In this document: piece by piece, positions 9,313 to 18,692 of the stretch
Position numbering within the stretch: the first letter of the stretch is position 1
Layout of the letters: the number at the start of each line of letters is the position of its first letter
Source: Thermoleophilia bacterium
Lineage (GTDB): Bacteria > Actinomycetota > Thermoleophilia > Miltoncostaeales > Miltoncostaeaceae
Direction of reading: 5' to 3'
DNA: 64,000 nucleotides
Assembly (NCBI GenBank): GCA_017882545.1
Contig: JADGPG010000072.1
Span: forward strand, 1-64,000
Made by a program: the position numbers and the translations under genes
The notes under the pieces: generated by a model
The model's input: the letters and a program-made list of their open reading frames with translations, nothing else
What the model was told of the DNA's origin: nothing
The model's database searches: none

Positions 9313-10469
9313 AGAACCTCCCGGAGGATCGCCGCGGCGCGGCGACAGTCGTCAATCGTCGGAACCAGCGCAAACCTGATGTACCCCTCGCCGGACGGAC
9401 CCAAAAACGCGCCAGGCGCAACGACGATGCCGTACTCCAGAAGCCGTTCGGCCCACGACGCTGATGTCCCGCCGGCGGGGAGTCGCACCCAGAGGTACAT
9501 TCCGGCATCGCTGCCGTGGATCTCCAGGCCCCGGTCGACGATGGCCTCGGACAGGATCGACCGCTTGACCGCATAGCGCTCGCGCGCCTCCTCCACGTGC
9601 GCCTCGTCGCCCCACGCTGCGATCGCCGCGCGTTGCACGAATTCCTGGGGCGCGGTGCCCACGGTTGGGCGAAAGAGTTTGAGGGCGGCGATGAGATCCG
9701 GCGGGCCGGCGACAAAACCCGACCGGTACCCGGTCATCGACGACCGCTTGCTCAGCGTGTTGATCGCCACGACATGGGATCGGTCCGCACACTCGAGTGC
9801 CGAGACCGGTGGCCCATCACCGAATCCGAGCTCCGAGTATGCCTCGTCGGACGCGATCCAGAACCCATAGCGCGCCGCCAGTGCCGCCAGGTCGTCGTAC
9901 AGCGCGAGCGGTGCCAGCGCCCCGGTGGGGTTATTGGGGTAGTTGACCCAGACCAGCGCAACGCGCGGCCAGACATCATCCGGCACGGAGCCGAAATCCG
10001 GCAGAAACCCGCGATCGGCCGTCAGCGGAAGGCTGAGCACCTCGGCGCCGGCGAACCGTGCGCCGCGCGCGGGCACCGGATATCCCGGTTCGGTCACGAT
10101 CACCAGATCCTTGCCGCCCGGAACGTCGACCACGACCTGGGCCAGCGAGAACACCGCCTCCTTGGATCCCAGGGTCGGAACGACCTCGGAATTCGGGTCG
10201 AGCAGGATACCGAACCGCCGGAGCACCCAGTCCGCGATCGCGGCCCGCAACTCCGGCAGGCCGGCGGCCTTTGGATACTCCATCGTCTCCCGGATCCCGG
10301 CGACCAACGCCTCACGGATGATCGCGGCCGTCGGCTCGCGGGGATCGCCGACGCCGAAATCGACCAACTCGACGCCCCGCTCCACGACCCGGCGCTTGGC
10401 GTCGTCGAGGCGGGCGAACGGGTAGGCACCGACCTCGCGCACGACCGGTGAGATTGGGCCGCCGGTCAC
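9309..10469 (-). CDS. dapC: Succinyldiaminopimelate aminotransferase (class I/II)
   Basis: PLP aminotransferase fold (NYPNNPTGA, SLSKRSSMTGYRSGF); located between dapD and dapE. Confidence 0.88.
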   Translation of the reverse strand: MTGGPISPVVREVGAYPFARLDDAKRRVVERGVELVDFGVGDPREPTAAIIREALVAGIRETMEYPKAAGLPELRAAIADWVLRRFGILLDPNSEVVPTLGSKEAVFSLAQVVVDVPGGKDLVIVTEPGYPVPARGARFAGAEVLSLPLTADRGFLPDFGSVPDDVWPRVALVWVNYPNNPTGALAPLALYDDLAALAARYGFWIASDEAYSELGFGDGPPVSALECADRSHVVAINTLSKRSSMTGYRSGFVAGPPDLIAALKLFRPTVGTAPQEFVQRAAIAAWGDEAHVEEARERYAVKRSILSEAIVDRGLEIHGSDAGMYLWVRLPAGGTSASWAERLLEYGIVVAPGAFLGPSGEGYIRFALVPTIDDCRRAAAILREVL

Positions 10470-11566
10470 GCCGACGCGACCGTGCCGTCAGCGGTGATGA
10501 ACCGAACCAATGCGCGGTAGGTACGCGCCAGTTCATCGATCGCCACCCGCTCCTCACGGGTGTGTGCCATCGCGGTGGCACCGGGACCGAGATTCACTGC
10601 GTCGATCCCGACCTCGGTGAACTGCGCAACCGGCGTCCACGCCTGTTTCGGGGCCACCGTGAAGTCGCCGCTCGCGACGAGCCGCGCCAACAGCGGGGTC
10701 GGGGGTGCCACCTTGCCCGACGCAGCGACGCTGGTGATCTCGAACTCGCCAGCGTCCCCGACCAGATCCCGGATCGCGGCGATGGCTTGGTCCGGGGTAC
10801 GGTCGGGGGTGAACCGGAAGTTGACGTGACACTCGACGAGGTCGGGAATGACGTTGTCGGCGACCCCGCCCTGGATGCGGGTCACGCTCACGACCTCCGT
10901 GAACGAGAGCCCGTCGATCTCGACCACCCGCGGCGCGGCACCGACGAGACCGGCCAGACCGGCGACGGCCCGGTTGATCGCGTTGTCGCCGCTCCACGGC
11001 CGCGCCGAATGGGCGGCACGGCCGCGGAAGCGCAGCGTCCCGTTGAGATTGCCGACACACCCGGATTGAATCGTGTTGTCGGTCGGTTCGAGCACGATCG
11101 CCAGCGCCGCCGTCGCGAGGTCGGGGCAGGCGGCGAATGCACCGGGAAGCGGGCTCTCGCGCACGGGCAACTCCTCGCGCGTGAAGACCACAAGTGCCAC
11201 GTCCACGGCCCGTTCGGGCCGCTCGTCGGCGATCCAACGGGCGAGCTCGAGCATCACCGCGACGCCGCCCTTCATGTCGCTCGCCCCGAGGCCGACGACC
11301 TCGGTGTCGGTCATGTGCCCGGGGAAGTTGTCCTGTGGCGGAACCGTGTCCACATGTCCGGCAAGCACGATCAGAGGGACCCCGGGCCGGCGCGGCGTCG
11401 CCGCGATGACGGTCTCGGCGTCGTCGAACCACAGCTCGAAGCCGTCGGGGATCAGGGCACGGACCGCGTGCATGATCGTCGCCTCCGCGCGTGAGACGGA
11501 CGCAATGTTGACCAACTCGAGCGTGCGCTCGGCAAGTCGCTTCCCGATCGTCGGATCAGAGCTCAC
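10466..11566 (-). CDS. dapE: Succinyl-diaminopimelate desuccinylase
   Basis: M20 family: LAGHVDTVPPQDNFPG, LGASDMKGGVAVML; cluster with dapC/dapD. Confidence 0.92.
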   Translation of the reverse strand: MSSDPTIGKRLAERTLELVNIASVSRAEATIMHAVRALIPDGFELWFDDAETVIAATPRRPGVPLIVLAGHVDTVPPQDNFPGHMTDTEVVGLGASDMKGGVAVMLELARWIADERPERAVDVALVVFTREELPVRESPLPGAFAACPDLATAALAIVLEPTDNTIQSGCVGNLNGTLRFRGRAAHSARPWSGDNAINRAVAGLAGLVGAAPRVVEIDGLSFTEVVSVTRIQGGVADNVIPDLVECHVNFRFTPDRTPDQAIAAIRDLVGDAGEFEITSVAASGKVAPPTPLLARLVASGDFTVAPKQAWTPVAQFTEVGIDAVNLGPGATAMAHTREERVAIDELARTYRALVRFITADGTVASA

Positions 11567-11601
11567 GGCGCGACATGGTAGATGTCATGATCGGGCTGCG
11601 C

Positions 11602-12057
11602 ATGTCCGACGATCCGCCCCGCCCCGAAATGCTGCCCGTCCAACGCCTGCACCCGGACGCCGTCCTCCCCGTGCGGGCCCATGCCTGGGATGCGGGGCTC
11701 GATCTGGTGGCCGTCGACACGGTCCACCTTGAGCCCGGAGCGCGCGGGGTCGTGGCGACGGGCCTTGCGGTGGCGATCCCCCCGGGTTGGGCGGGGCTGG
11801 TCGTCCCGCGCTCCGGACTGGCGCGGCGCCACGGCATCACGCTCACCAACAGCCCCGGCCTGATCGACGCCGGCTACCGGGGCGAAGTGCAGATCCTGGT
11901 CATCAACCATGATCGGGCACCACAGACGATCTCTGCCGGCGAGCGGGTGGCGCAATTGGTGATCGTCCCGGTGGCGGTCGCCGAGCCCGTGGAGGTGGAC
12001 GAGCTGCCGGACTCGGACGGCCGCGCTGGTGGTGGCTTCGGGTCCACCGGGCGCTAG
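11602..12057 (+). CDS. dut: dUTP diphosphatase
   Basis: HAWDAGLDL, PRSGLARRHGITLTNSPGLIDAGYRGEVQ, GERVAQLVI, GGGFGSTGR motifs. Confidence 0.93.
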   Translation: MSDDPPRPEMLPVQRLHPDAVLPVRAHAWDAGLDLVAVDTVHLEPGARGVVATGLAVAIPPGWAGLVVPRSGLARRHGITLTNSPGLIDAGYRGEVQILVINHDRAPQTISAGERVAQLVIVPVAVAEPVEVDELPDSDGRAGGGFGSTGR

Positions 12058-12074
12058 GCGGGCTCGCCCCGGCA

Positions 12075-12821
12075 CTACGCCGCGCCCCGGTTGGCGACAC
12101 GGGCGATGGCCGCGTCATGGGCCTGCTGTTCGAGCGTGTCGTCGAGCGGAGCGAGCTCGACCGGAGCGTCGGTGGCATGCTCGAGCGCCCATCCGAGCAA
12201 CAGATCGGCCAGACGGGGATTCTTCGGCAACAGCGGACCGTGCAGATAGGTGCCGATGGCGCGCCCGGTCACCGCACCCTCGCTGCCGTCCTCGTCGTTG
12301 TTGCCGTGGCCGTGCACGACCCGCCCGAACGGGACACTCCCCGGACCGAGCCGCGTCCGCCCGGCATGGTTCTCGAACCCCACGACCGTGATCGGCGCCC
12401 CGGGAAGCTCGACACTGATCACCACGTCGCCGATCAGCCGCGTTGGCCCGGCGACGGTATCGGCGTCGAGCAGCCCGATCCCCGGCATCCGGGTCCCGTC
12501 GACGCCCGTGTAGCCGTGCCCCGCCAGCTGATAGCCGCCGCAGACCGCGAGCAGCACCGCCTGCCCGGCGACTGCCCGGTGCAGCACGTCGGCCTTCGCC
12601 GACGCGAGATCGTCGGCCACGATCATCTGGTCGCGATCCTGTCCGCCGCCGAGGTAGTAGAGGTCGGCATCGTGGGGGATCGCCGCGCCGATCCCCGCCT
12701 CGATCACCTCGAGCCCGTGACCGCGCCAGGCCAGCCGCTGGCGGAAGACCGCGATGTTGCCACGATCCGCGTAGATGTTGAGTTCGTCGGGGTAGAGATG
12801 GCAGATGCGGACCGTGGTCAT
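12075..12821 (-). CDS. gatD: Lipid II isoglutaminyl synthase glutaminase subunit GatD
   Basis: Class I glutaminase: YLGGGQDRDQ, AVCGGYQLAG, TYLHGPLLPKNPRLAD. Confidence 0.92.
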   Translation of the reverse strand: MTTVRICHLYPDELNIYADRGNIAVFRQRLAWRGHGLEVIEAGIGAAIPHDADLYYLGGGQDRDQMIVADDLASAKADVLHRAVAGQAVLLAVCGGYQLAGHGYTGVDGTRMPGIGLLDADTVAGPTRLIGDVVISVELPGAPITVVGFENHAGRTRLGPGSVPFGRVVHGHGNNDEDGSEGAVTGRAIGTYLHGPLLPKNPRLADLLLGWALEHATDAPVELAPLDDTLEQQAHDAAIARVANRGAA

Positions 12822-13582
12822 TCCGCAACCCCGCAGCGGTACACCTGGCGTTCGGCGCCCGCCTCGAGACGGGCACCCGCGAAGTCTCCGAAGGCCTGCA
12901 GCACCTCGAACCCCGCCCGCCCAAGGAGGTGACACAGCTCCGGCGGGGTGAAGATGTGGACCTCGTGGTGGCGAAAGAACGCGCGCATGGCTCCGTCCGG
13001 AGAGATCTCGTCGACCCGGTGGGTGAATTGCGCGGTCTGCGTCACCGGATCGACCCACTCGAACCAGAACGCATGGGCCAGCCGCGCGCCGGTGTTCGGG
13101 TCCTCAAATACGTCACCGGCGCGCACGATCCCGATCGACGACTGGACGTCGACGACGTCGGGCATGGCCACGTCGAACCAGAACTCCGCGCCGGGAGCCA
13201 GACACGCCCGGATGCGTTCCAAGCATGCGATCTGGTCGTCCGGCGCGGTGAGGACCTGCAACGTGTTCATGGGGGCAATCGCGAGTGCGACCTGCGCGTC
13301 AAGCACGAAGGTCCGCATGTCGGCCGCGACCAGGGCGATCCGATCCGCGACTCCGGCCGCGTCCGCGGCGGCGCTGAGCGCAGCAAGCATCGCCGGATCG
13401 GCATCGAGCGCCACGACCGCACAGCCTTCGCGGGCCAGGGCGATGCTGACGCGTCCGGCCGCAGCGCCCACGTCGAGCACCGGACCATCGACCTGGGCGG
13501 CGATGGCGCGCCAGAGCGGGAGGTCCTCGGTGTAATGCGCGTGTTCGAGCAAGTAGCGCGTGGCGTCGGTGCGGTCAGTCAT
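12818..13582 (-). CDS. Class I SAM-dependent methyltransferase
   Basis: VLDVGAAAGRVSIALAREGCAVVALDAD motif I/II; overlaps the murT stop by 8 nt and the gatD start by 4 nt. Confidence 0.85.
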   Translation of the reverse strand: MTDRTDATRYLLEHAHYTEDLPLWRAIAAQVDGPVLDVGAAAGRVSIALAREGCAVVALDADPAMLAALSAAADAAGVADRIALVAADMRTFVLDAQVALAIAPMNTLQVLTAPDDQIACLERIRACLAPGAEFWFDVAMPDVVDVQSSIGIVRAGDVFEDPNTGARLAHAFWFEWVDPVTQTAQFTHRVDEISPDGAMRAFFRHHEVHIFTPPELCHLLGRAGFEVLQAFGDFAGARLEAGAERQVYRCGVAE

Positions 13583-14960
13583 TGGCCCAGTATGCGTCGG
13601 CGGCCCCGCGTGTGACCAGAATGGCCCGGAGCTCGAGCATGGCGGTGTATGTCGGCAGGACGTAGAGCGGCCGCGCGGGCGGCGTGAACGAGACCGCCAG
13701 ATCCAGCGCCCGGGCGGGGTCGGGGACGATGTGGACGTGGGAGCGGTCCAGGCCCGCATAGACAAACCGCAACGCCATCTCGAAGGCCCGGTCTCCGGTC
13801 ACGACCAGGCTGCCGATCCGGTCCAACAACGGTTCGTAGTCGACGTCCCAGATCCAGCTGACGTCCCTGCCGTCGGCGGTGCGGTCATTGAGGGCGATCA
13901 GCAAATGCAGCGGGTCCGGATCGAGTGCGACCGTCTGGACCGTCACATTGGCGCCGGCCGGGTTCTTGGCGAGCAGCAGCACGACCTCGCGCCCGTCGAG
14001 GTGCAGACGTTCGGCACGCCCGAAGGCGGGCTCCGCCGCGGCCAGCGCCGGCCCGATCGTCGCGGGCGCGATATCGAGCGCCACGGCCGCGGCGGCGGCG
14101 GCGGTCGCGTTGTAGGCGTTGTGCACACCGGGAAGCGCGATGTGGGCCGCCAGCGGTCCGGTCGGCGTCAGAATCTCGAGGTCGACGGCGTGTGTGCCGT
14201 CGAGCCGCACCGAGCGCGCCGAGATGTCGAGGTCCGGACGGCGAGCGCCGCAGGCCGGGCAGTGCCACACGCCCATGTGTCCCAGCGCGACGCGCGAGTA
14301 GACGAGCGGTCCGGCACAGACCCGACACCGGATCGAGTCCGCGGCATGGGGGAGCGCGCCGATCGCGATGCCCGGGTCATCGATCCCGAAATACAGCGTG
14401 CGATGGAGGCCATCAGCCAGCGAGGCGATCGCCGGGTCGTCGGCGTTGAGGACAAGGACGGTCTGCTCCGGGAGGGTGGTGATCATGCGCGCCCAGGCAT
14501 CGGTGATCGCCTCCAGTTCCCCATATCGGTCGAGCTGGTCCCGGAACAGGTTCATCAGGACGACCACACGGGGCGCCAGCCGCGCAACCACCTCAGGCAA
14601 TGCGAACTCATCGACCTCGAACAGGCCGAACTCCGGTGTAGGTCGGACGCGCGCACCCTCGAGCAGGGCCGTGGCGACGCCGTAGACAAGATTCGCCCCG
14701 GCACGGTTCGCGACGACGGGCCAGCCCTCGGCTCCGAGACAGCCGGCGATCAGGCGGGAGGTCGTCGTCTTGCCGTTGGTGGCCGAGACCACCAGCGATC
14801 CGCGGGCCAGGTCGCCCGCGAGATCTTGGATCGCATCCGGCCGCAACCGCAGCAGCACCCGTCCCGGGGCGCTGGTGCCGCCGCCGCGCCCGAGTCGCCT
14901 GGACAGGGCGCCGACGCCGCGCGCGACCGCCCGTGATGGGCCGCGCGGGGCGATGGTCAT
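13575..14960 (-). CDS. murT: Lipid II isoglutaminyl synthase Mur-ligase-like subunit MurT
   Basis: SATNGKTTTSRLIAG P-loop, CRVCAGPLVYS...CPACG Zn ribbon, DUF1727 C-terminus. Confidence 0.93.
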   Translation of the reverse strand: MTIAPRGPSRAVARGVGALSRRLGRGGGTSAPGRVLLRLRPDAIQDLAGDLARGSLVVSATNGKTTTSRLIAGCLGAEGWPVVANRAGANLVYGVATALLEGARVRPTPEFGLFEVDEFALPEVVARLAPRVVVLMNLFRDQLDRYGELEAITDAWARMITTLPEQTVLVLNADDPAIASLADGLHRTLYFGIDDPGIAIGALPHAADSIRCRVCAGPLVYSRVALGHMGVWHCPACGARRPDLDISARSVRLDGTHAVDLEILTPTGPLAAHIALPGVHNAYNATAAAAAAVALDIAPATIGPALAAAEPAFGRAERLHLDGREVVLLLAKNPAGANVTVQTVALDPDPLHLLIALNDRTADGRDVSWIWDVDYEPLLDRIGSLVVTGDRAFEMALRFVYAGLDRSHVHIVPDPARALDLAVSFTPPARPLYVLPTYTAMLELRAILVTRGAADAYWAND

Positions 14961-14967
14961 CGCATCC

Positions 14968-15651
14968 TCACGCCGGCAGCGGGTACTCGGCGAGGGTCGT
15001 GACCGATCCGTCCGGTGCCCCGACAAACACGTGCTCGGTCCGGACGCGAAACAGTCCCGTGTCGACGACGCCGGGGACTGCGCGGACCCGGGCGTCCAGG
15101 ACTTCCCAGTCGCTCCCGGCGGGAACCGTCAGATCGACGATCGCCAGCTGATCATCCGACCGGCCGGGGCGGCGGACCGGTGCGAGATCGGGAAGCTCGA
15201 CGGCGACGTGCTGGACGGCGAACGGCACGACGGCGATCGGCAGAACGCCCCAGGCGTCGAGTGTCGTTGAGATCTTCGGCGCGTCCACCAGCACGAGGAA
15301 GCGGCCAGCCGAACCGTCGACGATCCGCTCCCGCACGAGCGCACCGCCGGCACCCTTGATCGTCAGCCCGGACGGTACGACGAGATCCGCACCGTCGAAG
15401 GCAATGTCGACCGGTTCACGCATACGGGCGAGCGGGATCGCGAGCTCGCGCGCAAGCGCCTGGCTGGCCTGGGAGGTGGGAACGCCGACGCAGGTCAGCC
15501 CGTCGGCGACGCGGCGCCCGAGGGCCCGGATCCCGGCGGCGGCGGCTCGCCCCGTCCCGAGGCCGACGCGGTCACCGTCAGCAACCAGTGCGGCGGCGGC
15601 ACGGCCCGCGGCTTCCCAGGCCCGTGTACGTCCGTCATCATGTGCACCCAT
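14968..15651 (-). CDS. rpiA: Ribose-5-phosphate isomerase A
   Basis: VGLGTGRAA, DIAFDGADLV, LTIKGAGGALVRERIV. Confidence 0.9.
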   Translation of the reverse strand: MGAHDDGRTRAWEAAGRAAAALVADGDRVGLGTGRAAAAGIRALGRRVADGLTCVGVPTSQASQALARELAIPLARMREPVDIAFDGADLVVPSGLTIKGAGGALVRERIVDGSAGRFLVLVDAPKISTTLDAWGVLPIAVVPFAVQHVAVELPDLAPVRRPGRSDDQLAIVDLTVPAGSDWEVLDARVRAVPGVVDTGLFRVRTEHVFVGAPDGSVTTLAEYPLPA

Positions 15652-15680
15652 ATCCCTAAGGCTATGCGAGTTGCCAGACG

Positions 15681-16595
15681 ATGACCGAAATCGGCCCCGG
15701 AGTACGGATGATCGACACGCGCCTCGGCGGCCGCCGCGGGTTGACGAGCGCGTACCTGATCGACGGCACTCGGCCGGCCGTGGTGGACCCCGGCCCAGAG
15801 ACGTCGGCGGCGCTGCTGATCAGTGAGCTGCATGACATCGGCATGGGCCCGGACGACCTCGCCTGGATTGTGCTGACGCACATCCACCTCGATCACTGTG
15901 GCGGGACCGGAGCCCTGGCGGCGGCGTTCCCGCGCGCGCAAGTCGTCGTGCATGAACGTGGCGCCCGGCACCTCGCTGAGCCCGCGCGCCTCGTGGCGGC
16001 CTCACATGAGGTCTACGGACGGACGGCGCCCCTGCACGGCGGGCTCACCGCGACATCCGCCGAGCGGATCGTGGTTGCCCCCGACGGGCATCGCGTCGAC
16101 GTCGGCGGCGGGACGCTCGAGATGATCGCCACCCCGGGACACGCCCGCCATCACATGTCCGTGCTGCACGAGGCCAGCGGCATGCTGATCATCGGGGATG
16201 CTGCCGGAACGCAGTTGGCGGGAGGCCGTCTGTACCCCAACGTCCCGCCTTCGGACGTCGATATCGCCGCAGGCCGGAACAGCATTCTGCGCCTCGGCGA
16301 GCGGGGGGCGACGACGATTACCCTCTCGCACTTCGGCCCGACCGCAGATCCCGAGACAACCCTCGCCGACGCCGATGATGCGCTCGAGCGGCTCGGGCAT
16401 GCGGCGCTGGAGGGGTACCGCGCCGGCGGCCGTGACGGGATTGCAGCAGCCATCGACCGCTACCTTCCGTTGGCTGCGACAGTCGGAAACCCCGAGGTCG
16501 TCGCTTTGTGGGAGTGGCTGTCCTGGGATGAGAACAACATCTTGGGGCTGGAGATCTGGGCCGAACGCCAAGACGCGGCGGGGGACGGCGCATGA
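15681..16595 (+). CDS. MBL-fold metallo-hydrolase
   Basis: LTHIHLDHCGGTGAL, TPGHARHHMSVL, ISH-like LSHFGPT. Confidence 0.9.
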   Translation: MTEIGPGVRMIDTRLGGRRGLTSAYLIDGTRPAVVDPGPETSAALLISELHDIGMGPDDLAWIVLTHIHLDHCGGTGALAAAFPRAQVVVHERGARHLAEPARLVAASHEVYGRTAPLHGGLTATSAERIVVAPDGHRVDVGGGTLEMIATPGHARHHMSVLHEASGMLIIGDAAGTQLAGGRLYPNVPPSDVDIAAGRNSILRLGERGATTITLSHFGPTADPETTLADADDALERLGHAALEGYRAGGRDGIAAAIDRYLPLAATVGNPEVVALWEWLSWDENNILGLEIWAERQDAAGDGA

Positions 16596-17266
16596 CCCAG
16601 GTCAGCGTCGAACTGGTCGTCATGACGGTCCAGGACGGCGCGCTCGATGTGCTGCTGGTGCGACGGCCCGGCAACGCCTGGGCGCTGCCGCAGGGACCGA
16701 CCCTGGGGTCGCCGTTGTCCGTCGATGCCGCCCGGGCGCTCGCCGACCAAACCGGGATCACCGACATTCGACTGGAGCAGCTCTACAGCTTCGACCGCGA
16801 CGGCGACACCCAGGTTGCCGTCAGCTACATGGCCCTGATCGCGGCCGATCGTCACCCCCTCGCACCGGGCCCGGACATCGTCGAGGTGCGCTGGTTCCCG
16901 CTCCACGACCTGCCGACACTCGCGATCGGGCACGCGGATGCCGTCGGCTACGGGCACGCGCGTCTGCGCGCCAAGACCGCCTATGCGCCGATCGCAGTGG
17001 AACTGTTGCCGGAGACATTTACGCTCGGGGAGCTGCAGGCGGTGTACGAGGTGGTGCTCGGAGAACACCTGGATACGAGGAACTTCCGCCGCGACGTACT
17101 CGGTGCCGGCATTGTCGAGGAGGCCGGCACGGCCCGTCGTCCCGGCCCCGGCCGACCTGCGCGCCTGTATCGATCGCGGGGCACCGACTTCGCCGTCGTC
17201 GCCCGTGAGCGCAGAATCGCGGGCCGGATCGGCCGCACGGATGCGCAGGAGACGTCGACAGAGTGA
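16592..17266 (+). CDS. NrtR-like transcriptional regulator: degenerate Nudix domain plus C-terminal winged helix
   Basis: Nudix fold with degraded box (GPTLGSPLSVDAARALADQTGI) and NrtR wHTH (PETFTLGELQAVYEVVLGEHLDTRNFRRDVL...GRPARLYR). Confidence 0.8.
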   Translation: MTQVSVELVVMTVQDGALDVLLVRRPGNAWALPQGPTLGSPLSVDAARALADQTGITDIRLEQLYSFDRDGDTQVAVSYMALIAADRHPLAPGPDIVEVRWFPLHDLPTLAIGHADAVGYGHARLRAKTAYAPIAVELLPETFTLGELQAVYEVVLGEHLDTRNFRRDVLGAGIVEEAGTARRPGPGRPARLYRSRGTDFAVVARERRIAGRIGRTDAQETSTE

Positions 17267-17354
17267 CGTAATGCCCACCCACGCAGGGGATACCGTCCGT
17301 ATGATGTCCGAAGCAGTCGCGATCCTATGACCAATGCTCGGCGCCAACGCTGTC

Positions 17355-17367
17355 GCGTGGTAGCGTC
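17355..17367 (+). promoter_or_regulatory. Extended -10 promoter-like element (GCGTGGTAGCGTC)
   Basis: 13-mer shared exactly with the region upstream of the Rpf-like gene (minus strand 21129-21141); SD AAAGGA then precedes ATG 17398. Confidence 0.45.
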
Positions 17368-17397
17368 CGATGCGTACCGAAGTGCGAAAGGACTGGC

Positions 17398-17658
17398 ATG
17401 GCGTCAGCGAACCACGAAGCGAACGAGCTGCTGCCGATCACGTGGCCGTTCCGCGCCGCCGGAACCGTGATGATCTTCGCGACGGTTTGGTTCTGTGCGG
17501 GGTGGGCGATCAAGGGCCAGGACAACGGCCACACGCTGGCTGGTCACATGCCCGTCTTCTGGATCTCGATCTACCTGACCATTGCCTTGGTCGTCGTCGG
17601 CGGCATCCTGAACTTCTATCGGGAGCGCAAGCGCCGCAGCCTGCTCGAGCAGCCCTAG
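17398..17658 (+). CDS. Small two-TM membrane protein, unknown function
   Basis: 86 aa, two hydrophobic segments, SD-like AAAGGA. Confidence 0.65.
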   Translation: MASANHEANELLPITWPFRAAGTVMIFATVWFCAGWAIKGQDNGHTLAGHMPVFWISIYLTIALVVVGGILNFYRERKRRSLLEQP

Positions 17659-17661
17659 CGG

Positions 17662-18069
17662 ATGCATGCTGAGGCCGGCGCGGAGCTCCTACACGCCGCG
17701 TCCCGCTTGGCCGGAATCGCCGATGCGCTAGGGGAGACGGAGTGGTCGGCTGAGCTCCGCCGGTCCGGCGTGGAGCCGATTGCCGCGACGCATCCCCCGA
17801 CCTGGGGTGAGGTTGCGCTGACTGGCCTTGAGGTCGTCGCCGGCCTCGCGCGCTCGGGCGACTGGGCTTCGGCACGGCACCAGGCCGCGTTCCTGGCCGA
17901 CTTCTTTACCCGCATGCGTAAACAGCTGCACGGCGTGGCGGGCGTGGCGTTCGAGGGACTGGCATCGGCCGCGCGCGCGCACGACCAGGAGGACCTGGAG
18001 GAGCACGCTGACCTAATTCGCGAGCTGTTTGGCGGGAACGCCGCACCCGCAGGCGCCGGCCCGACGTGA
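17662..18069 (+). CDS. Hypothetical helical protein
   Basis: 135-aa ORF; stop overlaps the start of the YqgE gene (GTGA). Confidence 0.6.
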   Translation: MHAEAGAELLHAASRLAGIADALGETEWSAELRRSGVEPIAATHPPTWGEVALTGLEVVAGLARSGDWASARHQAAFLADFFTRMRKQLHGVAGVAFEGLASAARAHDQEDLEEHADLIRELFGGNAAPAGAGPT

Positions 18070-18629
18070 CTGACGACGGACCCCGGTTCCGCGGCGGGCG
18101 GCTGCTGGTGGCGGCCCCGACCCTCATGGATCCGCACTTCAACCGCGCCGTCATCGTGATCCTCGAGCATTCGGACGACGGTGCACTCGGGCTGGTGCTC
18201 AACCAGCCCACCGACATCCAGGCCGCCGACGCGCTCCCGGACCCGCTGTGCGACCTGATCCCGGACGAGCACCTGATCCACTGCGGCGGACCCGTGCAAC
18301 CCTCGGCTGTCATCATCCTGGCCGAATTCGATGATCCGGCGCGTGCGGCCGGCATTATCGTCGGCCACATCGGCATCGTCGATCCCGATGATGCTGTCGA
18401 CGAGCTCGCACAGCGTGTGGGCGACGTGCGGATCTTTGGCGGGTACGCAGGCTGGGCCGCGGGTCAGCTCGAAGCGGAGATCTCAGACGGCGCCTGGATC
18501 GACGTCCCGGCGGTGCGGGGCGACATCTTTACCGACGCCCCGGAGACGCTCTGGAGCGCCGCCCTGGAGCGCAAGGGCGGGATGTTCCGGCTGGTGGCGC
18601 GCATGCCCGAGGACCCCACCCTCAATTAG
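18066..18629 (+). CDS. YqgE/AlgH family protein (UPF0301)
   Basis: GGRLLVAAPTLMDPHFNRAVIVILEHSDDGALGLVLNQP. Confidence 0.93.
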   Translation: MTDDGPRFRGGRLLVAAPTLMDPHFNRAVIVILEHSDDGALGLVLNQPTDIQAADALPDPLCDLIPDEHLIHCGGPVQPSAVIILAEFDDPARAAGIIVGHIGIVDPDDAVDELAQRVGDVRIFGGYAGWAAGQLEAEISDGAWIDVPAVRGDIFTDAPETLWSAALERKGGMFRLVARMPEDPTLN

Positions 18630-18637
18630 GGGTGCCA

Positions 18638-18682
18638 ATCACCTGAGGCCCCGGTCCTACAGGATCCGGAGCCTCAGGTGAT
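18638..18682. terminator. Bidirectional hairpin between convergent yqgE and rpoD
   Basis: ATCACCTGAGGC...GCCTCAGGTGAT perfect 12-bp arms, partly paired interior CCGGTCCT/AGGATCCGG. Confidence 0.75.
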
Positions 18683-18692
18683 GGTAATGGCG

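Noticed and set aside
11572-11586. GACAT-GGTAG-ATGTC between dapE and dut (similar GACAT-GACA-ATGTC at 19851-19864)
   Set aside because: 5-bp arms are too short to separate from chance without genome-wide statistics
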